From contig JAFGCA010000435.1 of assembly GCA_016932895.1 (NCBI GenBank), positions 1 through 15,822 on the forward strand: DNA of 15,822 nucleotides, written 5' to 3'. The notes under the pieces are model-generated. The model was not told the DNA's origin, did not search any database, and saw only the letters and a list, made by a program, of their open reading frames with translations. Both the position numbers and the translations under genes were made by a program. Shown here piece after piece: positions 7,292 to 13,109 of this stretch. Position 1 is the first letter of the stretch; every line of letters starts with the position of its first letter. This stretch comes from Sedimentisphaerales bacterium. Lineage in GTDB: Bacteria > Planctomycetota > Phycisphaerae > Sedimentisphaerales > SG8-4.

Positions 7292-8260
7292 ATGACCAAA
7301 AAGATGCTGGCCCAGGCCTACTACGATCTGGCAACCATGCTGGATGCGGGCATGCCCATTCTGCGTGCCCTGGAAATCACCACCGAGGCGCGACAGGGAT
7401 ACCTCAAACAAGCCTTCTTCCGCCTGCACGAGACCATCTCCGAGGGCTCGGGCCTGGCCGAAGCCATGGCCGAGCAGCGTCAGGTGTTCAGCGACCTGGA
7501 CCGGCTGCTCGTGGAGGCGGCCGAAACGTCCGGTTCGCTCGGTGACGCCTTCAGGATGCTCGCCGACTGGTACGATTTCATGCACAAGATCATGGGGCGG
7601 CTGTGGATGGGCATGATTCTGCCGTTCTTTATCCTCACCATCGCCGCCTTCGTGTACCCGCTGCCGAACGCCGTGTTGGGCGGTCTCTCGATGCAGGGGT
7701 ATTTTCTCACGGCACTGAAGATTCTCCTGCTGCTCTTCGTACCGACGGCGATCGTGATCGCATGCCTGTTGCTCAAGGAAAAGGCTCGGCAGGTGCAATA
7801 CCCGATGGACTTTATCGCCCTGCGAATCCCGCTTCTGGGGCAGGCGATCTACCAGCTCTCGATCTGTCGCTATACGAAGGCCTTCGGCATGCTGTACAAG
7901 GCGGGCGTGCCCATGATCGAGAGCACGACGCGCGCGAACAAGGCGGTGGGCAATGCGATCGTGGCGCTGCAATTCGCCGGCGGCAGGGAAAGCGTTCGGC
8001 AAGGGGGCATGGCCTGGGAAGGATTCTCCCCCAAGCTGCCCACCGAGTACCGGCATCTCTGGCAGGTGGGCGAAGAAGTGGGCGAGCTCGACAAGACCGT
8101 GGACAAGATCGCCGAGATTTCGGGCGACCGGGCCGACCTGCTCTTCACCGAGTTTGCCCGCTGGCTGCCGAGAGTGGTCTACGCCATGGTGGCCGTCATG
8201 CTGATCATCATGATCTTCCGACTGGCCGGCCAGGTGTACGGCAACGTGCCCACCTTCTAA
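7292..8260 (+). CDS. orphan GspF/PilC-like inner-membrane protein (two T2SF domains)
   Basis: 322 residues. Two type II secretion F domains are visible: 2-103 (LAQAYYDLATMLDAGMPIL ... VEAAETSGSLGDAFRMLADWY) and about 190-290 (RYTKAFGMLYKAGVPMIEST ... WQVGEEVGELDKTVDKIAE). They are followed by hydrophobic segments near 105-125, 140-162 and 295-315, the normal F-protein topology. In type II secretion and type IV pilus systems this protein is the inner-membrane platform that contacts the assembly ATPase. It is shorter than the usual near-400 residues because it lacks the N-terminal cytoplasmic extension, and the second T2SF domain carries an insertion (about 222-245). No ATPase, pseudopilin or secretin gene is nearby. 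The ATG at 7292 has GGAG about nine bases upstream; a longer frame from 7232 adds 20 polar residues and is less likely. It ends interlocked with the convergent cyclophilin-like gene. Confidence 0.87.
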   Translation: MTKKMLAQAYYDLATMLDAGMPILRALEITTEARQGYLKQAFFRLHETISEGSGLAEAMAEQRQVFSDLDRLLVEAAETSGSLGDAFRMLADWYDFMHKIMGRLWMGMILPFFILTIAAFVYPLPNAVLGGLSMQGYFLTALKILLLLFVPTAIVIACLLLKEKARQVQYPMDFIALRIPLLGQAIYQLSICRYTKAFGMLYKAGVPMIESTTRANKAVGNAIVALQFAGGRESVRQGGMAWEGFSPKLPTEYRHLWQVGEEVGELDKTVDKIAEISGDRADLLFTEFARWLPRVVYAMVAVMLIIMIFRLAGQVYGNVPTF

Positions 8261-8631
8261 ACCAGTCCAACCGAGACGCGCGTTCCATCCGCAACGTCCC
8301 ACAACGGTGCCAGGTCATCGGTCACGCGTCCCACGACGTTGACGGGCGAGGCGGCGCGAATCTCCGAGCCGCTCGAAGCCGGCGTGCTCCCGAAAAAAAC
8401 GCAGAACGCCCGGCCGGGCGGCCAGAAGGCCAGCTCCCCCGCCTCGACCACTTCCCGCGCACCGTCCTCCAGATCGGCTTCAACATCGATGGTGAAGTAG
8501 ATCTCGCCGCCCCACCGGCTCGCTCGCGCTTCGATGGGCAAGACGGCGGCGATCGCGCGGGCCGTGGGAGAATCGTTGAGTTCCGCCCGCACCGTCGTGG
8601 GACCGGCCGTGATAATGATCTGTTTCGGCAC
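8257..8631 (-). CDS. cyclophilin-like fold protein (TM1367-type)
   Basis: 124 residues from a GTG. The conserved blocks of the small TM1367-like cyclophilin-fold family are present: IIITAG near the start, RWGGEIYF (39-46), ELAFWPPGRAFCVFFGSTP (66-84) and ASPVNVVGRV (94-103). The fold is known but proteins of this family have no firmly established reaction; peptidyl-prolyl isomerase activity should not be assumed. No signal peptide, so cytoplasmic. The start is a choice: an ATG at 8646 is in frame, but GGGAGG sits inside its first codons, seven bases before the GTG, and family members begin at the IIITAG strand. Its TAG (8257-8259) overlaps the TAA of the convergent GspF-like gene (8258-8260). 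Upstream it faces pdxJ. Confidence 0.88.
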   Translation of the reverse strand: MPKQIIITAGPTTVRAELNDSPTARAIAAVLPIEARASRWGGEIYFTIDVEADLEDGAREVVEAGELAFWPPGRAFCVFFGSTPASSGSEIRAASPVNVVGRVTDDLAPLWDVADGTRVSVGLV

Positions 8632-8749
8632 CGCGCGTCCTCCCATCGCAGCTCTGCCTTCTGCGACGACAACCGGATTCGCCCGAAGATCTCAGATGTC
8701 GCACGGCCCATTCGACCGCACCCGCCGGCCATTTTATCCCGGTATTTGC

Positions 8750-8777
8750 TTGATGTAAATCGACCCATTGTTACAAT
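8750..8777 (+). promoter_or_regulatory. promoter candidate for pdxJ
   Basis: TTGATG (8750-8755) and TACAAT (8772-8777) are separated by 16 bases. Transcription would start near 8784, leaving a short leader of roughly 18 bases before the pdxJ ATG. The surrounding bases are more AT-rich than the flanking coding regions. Confidence 0.5.
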
Positions 8778-8801
8778 TCACCCGATTGTAAGGATGGACA
8801 C

Positions 8802-9536
8802 ATGGCTGTTTTGAACGTCAATATAGACCACGTGGCAACGGTCCGCCAGGCAAGGCTGACCGACGAGCCCGACCCCGTGTGGGCGGCGGTGCAGTGCGAG
8901 CTGGCCGGCGCCAACGGGATCACCGTACACCTGCGCCAGGACCGCCGGCACATCTGCGACCGCGACGTCCGCCTGCTCAAGGAGACCGTCGCCTGCAAGC
9001 TCAATCTCGAGATGAGCATGGCCGAGCCGATCGTCAAGATCGCCGAAGAGGTGAAACCCGACCAGGTGACGCTGGTTCCGGAGAAACGGGCCGAGCTAAC
9101 CACGGAAGGCGGTCTGGACTGCGCCGCGCACAAGCGCAGGCTCGCCCAGGTCGTCAAGCGCATGGGCAAGAAAGGCATTCTCGTCAGCACGTTCATCGCT
9201 CCGGAGCCGGAGCAGATCGCCGCCTCGGCCGATACGGGCTGCGACGCGATCGAGCTGCATACGGGCATGTACGCCAACGCCCGCACGCAGCGCGCCGCCC
9301 AGCGCCGGCTGGCCGAGCTGGAGGCCGGCAGAGACCTGGCGCACGAGAGCGGCCTGGTCGTTCACGCCGGTCACGGGTTGACGTACCGCAATATCGGCCC
9401 CGTCGCCGGCATCCGCGGCCTGTGCGAGTTCAACATCGGGCACAGCATCGTCGCGCGGGCCGTGTTGGTCGGCATCCGCGAAGCGACGGCCCGGATGATC
9501 GAGCTGATCGACAAGCACAGCCCGGGCCAATCGTGA
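8802..9536 (+). CDS. pdxJ: pyridoxine 5'-phosphate synthase
   Basis: 244 residues, normal for PdxJ. It condenses 1-deoxyxylulose 5-phosphate with 3-amino-2-oxopropyl phosphate to form pyridoxine 5'-phosphate, the last ring-forming step of DXP-dependent vitamin B6 synthesis in the cytoplasm. Signatures: VNIDHVATVRQAR (6-18), TVHLRQDRRHICDRD (41-55), LNLEMSM (67-73) and the catalytic-loop VVHAGHGLTYRNI near 186-198. The usual LREDRRHI reads LRQDRRHI here, a Glu to Gln change beside the phosphate-binding Arg/His. The ATG has AAGGA close upstream. It is followed after 98 bases by dapA on the same strand; the gap holds an A-rich repeat. Confidence 0.97.
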   Translation: MAVLNVNIDHVATVRQARLTDEPDPVWAAVQCELAGANGITVHLRQDRRHICDRDVRLLKETVACKLNLEMSMAEPIVKIAEEVKPDQVTLVPEKRAELTTEGGLDCAAHKRRLAQVVKRMGKKGILVSTFIAPEPEQIAASADTGCDAIELHTGMYANARTQRAAQRRLAELEAGRDLAHESGLVVHAGHGLTYRNIGPVAGIRGLCEFNIGHSIVARAVLVGIREATARMIELIDKHSPGQS

Positions 9537-9585
9537 CGCGCTGCGTAAGCAGGAGTCGTCGCACAGGATCGGAGCCGACGAGGAA

Positions 9586-9622
9586 ACTCAAATAGCAAAT
9601 AGTAAATCGTAAAAGGCAAATC
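9586..9622 (+). repeat. A-rich CAAATAG tandem tract, copy 2
   Basis: CAAATAGCAAATAG (9589-9602) is followed by degenerate units (TAAATCG, TAAAAGGCAAATC). The 14-base core is identical to the minus-strand copy at 5076-5089. Both copies lie between genes and just upstream of a reading frame on the strand carrying the A-rich sequence. Confidence 0.6.
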
Positions 9623-9632
9623 AGGAGATTTG
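9617..9632 (+). promoter_or_regulatory. small hairpin that places the dapA ribosome-binding site in its loop
   Basis: CAAATC pairs with GATTTG around the loop AGGA. The AGGAG of dapA spans this loop, eight bases before the ATG at 9635. The stem is short and AT-rich, so it may present rather than block the site. Confidence 0.35.
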
Positions 9633-9634
9633 GG

Positions 9635-10507
9635 ATGTTCACAGGGGCCATGGTGGCGTTGATTACACCGTTCCAGGACGGCGAAGTCGATTTTGGAACG
9701 CTTGACGAGCTGATCGATTTCCAGATCGAAAACGGTATCGACGGGCTCGTGCCCGTCGGCACGACGGGCGAGTCGCCGACCCTGAGTTACGAGGAGCACA
9801 AGCAGGTGATCGAGCGCGTCGTGAAGGGCGCGGCCGGCGCCGTGCCCGTCATCGCCGGCACGGGCGCCAACAGCACCGCCGAGGCCATCGAGCTGACCGC
9901 CTACGCCAAGAAGGCCGGCGCCGATGCCTCGCTGCAGGTGTGCCCCTACTACAACAAGCCCACGCAGGAGGGCTTCTACCAGCATTTCAAGGCCATCGCC
10001 GAAGAGGTGGATTTGCCGATCGTGCTGTACAACATCCCCGGCCGCTGCGGCGCGGGCATGACCCCGGAAACCATCGCGCGCCTGGCCGAGATCGAGAACA
10101 TCGTCGCCATCAAAGAGGCCTCCGGCAGTCTCGACCAGGCCAGCGAGATCGCGATGCGCTGTGACATGACCATCATCTCAGGCGACGATTCGCTCACGCT
10201 GCCGCTGGCTTCCGTGGGCGGCAAAGGTGTCATCAGCGTCGTAGGCAACATCGTTCCGGCCGACGTCAAGGCCATGACCGACCTGATCCTCGAGGGCGAC
10301 CTGGTCTCGGCCCGACAATGGCACCGCAAGCTCTTCGCCCTGAGCAAGAACATGCTGACGCTGGCGACCAACCCGATCCCGATCAAAGCCGCCATGGCCA
10401 TGCTCGACCTGGCCTCCGACGAACTGCGTCTGCCCATGACGCCGCTGGAGGAAGCCCAGAAAGCAACACTGCGAAAGACGCTGGAGGAATATGGCCTGCT
10501 GAACTGA
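9635..10507 (+). CDS. dapA: 4-hydroxy-tetrahydrodipicolinate synthase
   Basis: 290 residues, the standard DapA length and TIM-barrel pattern. It condenses pyruvate with aspartate semialdehyde in the cytoplasm, the first committed step towards diaminopimelate and lysine. The GTTGES motif carries Thr43 and Thr44; YYNKP is at 105-109; the catalytic Tyr is Tyr132 in LYNIPGR, with Arg137 for substrate carboxylate binding; the Schiff-base lysine is Lys160 in AIKEASG. All catalytic residues are present, so DapA is preferred over N-acetylneuraminate lyase or other aldolases of the family. The ATG has AGGAG eight bases upstream. It shares a strand with pdxJ and may be co-transcribed. It converges on the PEP-CTERM gene with only 28 bases between stop codons and no terminator in the gap. 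Confidence 0.96.
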   Translation: MFTGAMVALITPFQDGEVDFGTLDELIDFQIENGIDGLVPVGTTGESPTLSYEEHKQVIERVVKGAAGAVPVIAGTGANSTAEAIELTAYAKKAGADASLQVCPYYNKPTQEGFYQHFKAIAEEVDLPIVLYNIPGRCGAGMTPETIARLAEIENIVAIKEASGSLDQASEIAMRCDMTIISGDDSLTLPLASVGGKGVISVVGNIVPADVKAMTDLILEGDLVSARQWHRKLFALSKNMLTLATNPIPIKAAMAMLDLASDELRLPMTPLEEAQKATLRKTLEEYGLLN

Positions 10508-10535
10508 GGTCCCGACTCGGCCAATTGGATAACGG

Positions 10536-11189
10536 CTACAGGGTGCCGCGCCTGCGTAACCAGCCCGCGCCGCCTATACCCAGACCGCCAAGCAGAAACG
10601 CACCAGGAACGGGAACCGTAGAAAGCGTGACATCCAGTCTGTAATTGTCGTAGTACTGGGTCAGTACGCCGCTATTCGAATTGCCGGCCGCGAAGCCAAA
10701 GAGAGTCGTAGTGCCGCCGGAGAAATCAGGGGTGGTAGGTCCCGAACCGGCTAACCGAGGAAAGAGACTATCGGTAAACGTCCCCGAAAAAGTAAGCGTG
10801 TTCCAGTAGAGCGGGTAGCCGGTAACCCCAAGATCGGCGCCATACACGCTGGAGTCCTGCTCGACGAGAAGCAATATCCGTTGCCCTTGGCCAAACGCCC
10901 CCGAGCCGCTTAGTACATCGAGTTGTAGCTGAAACGGAGCACCTGCCAGCGCGAGACCGGTCGAGAAATCCGTCTTTACGCCAGTCCCGTAGACCGTAAG
11001 TCCCGAATCAGTCGTGACGTTGAGACGTGCATCAGGATTCCCCCCGGATGCCTCTCTTGTCATGGTAGCGGTGCCTGTGGCCCCGAAATCCCACGCAGAG
11101 AAGTCACCATCGGTAACGAACGCACCCTGAGCTGAGGCCGCGATTACTGCGAGACTGGCGACGGTGACACAATAGTGGAAGCACTTCAT
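10536..11189 (-). CDS. PEP-CTERM-type exported surface protein
   Basis: 217 residues. A signal peptide (MKCFHYCVTVASLAVIAASA) is cleaved near residue 22-23. The middle (about 24-190) is Gly/Ser/Thr-rich and predicted beta, with aromatic strands such as GYPLYWNTLTFSGTF and TQYYDNYRLDVTL. The C-terminus (192-217) is a sorting tail: VPVPGA, then a hydrophobic Gly/Leu stretch, then LRRRGTL. This is the VPxPGA form of the PEP-CTERM signal recognised by exosortase, which would cleave the tail and attach or release the protein at the outer surface; such proteins often accompany exopolysaccharide. The ATG at 11187-11189 is preceded by AAGGAGGA; the GTG one codon earlier is an alternative. No exosortase gene is in the window. 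It has its own promoter and leader. Confidence 0.88.
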   Translation of the reverse strand: MKCFHYCVTVASLAVIAASAQGAFVTDGDFSAWDFGATGTATMTREASGGNPDARLNVTTDSGLTVYGTGVKTDFSTGLALAGAPFQLQLDVLSGSGAFGQGQRILLLVEQDSSVYGADLGVTGYPLYWNTLTFSGTFTDSLFPRLAGSGPTTPDFSGGTTTLFGFAAGNSNSGVLTQYYDNYRLDVTLSTVPVPGAFLLGGLGIGGAGWLRRRGTL

Positions 11190-11405
11190 CACATTCCTCC
11201 TTCAATCTCCCCCGACAGTGTCCGATTTCTTCACCCAACGCTCCACATATGCCTGCGGGAACAGTCCTGAAAGCTGGTCCGTGAGGCAAACAGTTGTGTC
11301 AGAAATCCTCGTTTCTGACGCAAGAATGCGAATCACGATGATTACAGGGCCCTGCACGGACCGCCATGCCGAGCGGTCCTCCTTTTTGCAGTGACATGTA
11401 GTTTA
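11190..11405 (-). promoter_or_regulatory. structured 5' leader of the PEP-CTERM gene
   Basis: From the proposed start near 11393 to the ATG there are about 200 bases without a convincing gene. Reading the minus strand, the first hairpin (GGACCGC/GCGGTCC, 11358-11379) is enclosed by a further CTGCA/TGCAG pairing, and a second hairpin (GTCAGAAA/TTTCTGAC, 11298-11319) has 8 perfect pairs and a 6-base loop. The ribosome-binding site AAGGAGGA lies at the downstream end. No known riboswitch motif was recognised. Confidence 0.4.
11358..11388 (+). terminator. terminator-like hairpin on the plus strand, opposite the PEP-CTERM leader
   Basis: GGACCGC pairs with GCGGTCC (7 bp, 8-base loop) and is followed by TCCTTTTT, the layout of an intrinsic terminator on the plus strand. 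The nearest plus-strand gene, dapA, ends 850 bases earlier, so it might stop read-through antisense to the PEP-CTERM gene. The same bases also form the first hairpin of the PEP-CTERM leader, so the role is ambiguous. Confidence 0.4.
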
Positions 11406-11429
11406 CCACACTATTCGGCTCGACGTCAA
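11400..11429 (-). promoter_or_regulatory. promoter candidate for the PEP-CTERM gene
   Basis: On the minus strand TTGACG (11424-11429) and TAAACT (11400-11405) are separated by 18 bases. The -35 matches five and the -10 four of six consensus bases. It lies just past the end of the selenoprotein candidate and about 210 bases upstream of the PEP-CTERM start. Confidence 0.5.
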
Positions 11430-11549
11430 GACTCCAATACGAAGACGAAGCGCAGAGTTCTGCAAAAAGGCCTTAAGAGGCACCGCTTAGCTGAGGATCC
11501 CGTGTTGCGGGCCGTTTTGACAACATACACCGTGACAGAGCCGCACCCG

Positions 11550-13031
11550 CTACGGTGCGGCGTGCCAAGCGCTGTCCTGGGTGATTCCGAAGGAGCCGAG
11601 GTGGGTTTGGACCTGGACTTGGTACGGTCCGGTCTGGGCGGCGCCGTTGAAGCCGGCCTCTCCGTAACGGGGCGTTTTGGGCACTCGCCACGAGTGCCGG
11701 GCGGCGCCTCAGCCATACTCGAACCGCCCGGAGTGAGCGACCCGCCCCGAACCGTCCACGATCTTGAAGGACGGCTCCGGCGCCTCGGCGCCGTTTTTCT
11801 TGACGAAGGAACGGTACCGCTCGCCCGCCTGCCCTTCGAGGTCGAAAGTGATCGAGACATTCTGGCTGTACCGCCGCAGGGACGCCCGGATCTGGAAAGG
11901 CGGACCGATCTTCACGGCGGTCGATTCACCGGGGCGGATCTCGAAGTCGCCAAGCAGCCCGGTGCCGGCCTTGCCCATTTCAAACGTCCAGCGTGCGCCG
12001 GAATCTTCTTCGTTCAGTTCCAGTGCGAGCGTGGAGTATCTGCCGGCCGGCAGACGCCACGTCCCCCGGGAGCCCTGCAGAAACTGATGTGCCACGTCGG
12101 ACCAGAGCGTCATCTTCACGTCGGCGCCGTCCAAATCGAGGGTCCCATACTCCGGCGTCGCGCGGCGGAACGTCACAACGCTCCCGTCCCGGGCAACCTC
12201 CATGTCGTAGTGGCTCCCCCCCACCTTCACCAGGCGGCTCAGCGGTACGATTTCCGAGCCGCCGTCGTCGTGAAAACGGAATTTCCCATCGCCGTCGAGA
12301 TCCAGGGCCAATATGTCACAGCCCGGCTCGCGATGGCCGCGCGCCGGCGGAACGAAGGCGCCGTCGTATCGTCCGTCAAAATCCGCATCGACCAGGGTGA
12401 GCTTGCACCTCCGGCCCTCCAGCGCCACGGTGCCCTCGCGGCAGAAGGCCGGATAGCACATGAGCCACTTGCCGTCGGAGCACTGGGCGTTGAACGCGCC
12501 GGCCCCGGCGCCGGGGATCCCCGGGCCCGTCGTCACGGTGCCGAAGTAGTACGTCCGGGTGAGCCGAAAGATGCGCTGCCACGTCCCGACATACTCGGTC
12601 TCATCGGAAAACATACCGTCGGCGTCGGTGTCCAGGAAGAGCTTCACGGGCATCGGGCGACGGATGGAACGATAGGTGATCCCCGTGAGTTCTTTGTCCC
12701 CCACGTGCACGGTGAAGTAGACGGGCTCAGGAGGCACGTCGGCCGGTATGCTCTTGATCTGTGGCGGCCTGGTCACGGTCGTGCCCCGACGCTGCGGCCC
12801 TAAAAGCGTCAGGGACGTGTTGCCCCGTATGGGCGTGAGCTTCAGGGACACCGTGGCCACCACGGGACCGAGCGTGAGGTTCTCGGCCGGCGCCTGGGCT
12901 TTCGCCTCGCGTCGCAGCCGCACCAGCCGCTGATACGCCGTCTCCCGTATCCCCGTCGCCTCAGGAAGCGCCCGCGCGATAGAAATCGGAAGACATAGAA
13001 AGCCGGCGAGAATCACCGCCCATGCGTTCAT
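11550..13031 (-). CDS. secreted Asp-loop protein, candidate selenoprotein (in-frame TGA at 11709-11711 read as Sec441)
   Basis: The conventional frame is 440 residues (11709-13031). It starts with a signal peptide (MNAWAVILAGFLCLPISIARA); the ATG at 13029-13031 has GGAGGT eight bases upstream. Three calcium-type Asp loops are visible: Asp134/136/138 (DTDADG), Asp215/217/219 (DADFDG) and Asp244/246/248 (DLDGDG). The rest is beta-rich and of no family I can name. The frame reaches TGA after GRFEYG, but remains open in the same phase for 52 more codons to TAG (11550-11552), with about four fifths of third positions G or C and a protein-like sequence (HSWRVPKTPRYGEAGFNG, then GPYQVQVQTHLGSFGIT). 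A perfect hairpin follows the TGA. I therefore annotate the full 493-residue product with selenocysteine at 441. The alternatives are a true stop with a decayed tail, or a sequencing error. It lies 68 bases after the sigma gene on the same strand. The gene itself is near certain; the read-through is an inference. Confidence 0.75.
11680..11698 (-). promoter_or_regulatory. candidate bacterial SECIS hairpin just after the in-frame TGA
   Basis: Read on the minus strand, GGCACTCG and CGAGTGCC form 8 perfect pairs around the 3-base loop TGG. The stem begins 10 bases, and the loop 18 bases, after the TGA at 11709-11711. Bacterial selenocysteine insertion elements are known to lie directly downstream of the UGA inside the coding sequence, with a small apical loop holding a G in its first two positions and a UGA-to-loop distance of roughly 16-37 bases. 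All three conditions hold. The hairpin is not followed by a T run (CAAAACG follows), so it is not an intrinsic terminator. Confidence 0.7.
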
Positions 13032-13085
13032 TTGTCGTTACCTCCGCTCGAAAGCACACTCGCTTTGGAGCAAACCGGCGACGCG

Positions 13086-13109
13086 CGAGCCGGAATCAAT
13101 CACGGCTCG
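13086..13109 (-). promoter_or_regulatory. hairpin with the sigma-factor stop codon in its loop
   Basis: On the minus strand CGAGCCG and CGGCTCG pair over 7 bases around a 10-base loop TGATTGATTC, whose first three bases are the stop codon of the sigma gene. There is no T run, so it is more likely to affect mRNA processing or the ratio between sigma factor and downstream gene than to end transcription fully. Confidence 0.45.

Noticed and set aside
7124..8302. Long minus-strand extension of the pgsA-like frame
   Set aside because: It is antisense to the GspF-like gene, is His/Gln/Gly-rich, and the family signature and membrane segments all lie after the ATG at 7123.
11299..11370. 22-codon minus-strand frame in the PEP-CTERM leader with AGGAGG upstream
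   Set aside because: Very short, overlaps both hairpins, and the peptide has no recognisable feature; the hairpin reading explains the sequence better.
11391..12803. 470-codon plus-strand frame opposite the selenoprotein candidate
   Set aside because: Pro/Arg/Gly-rich shadow without domains or a ribosome-binding site; the minus strand has signal peptide, Asp loops and a good ribosome-binding site.
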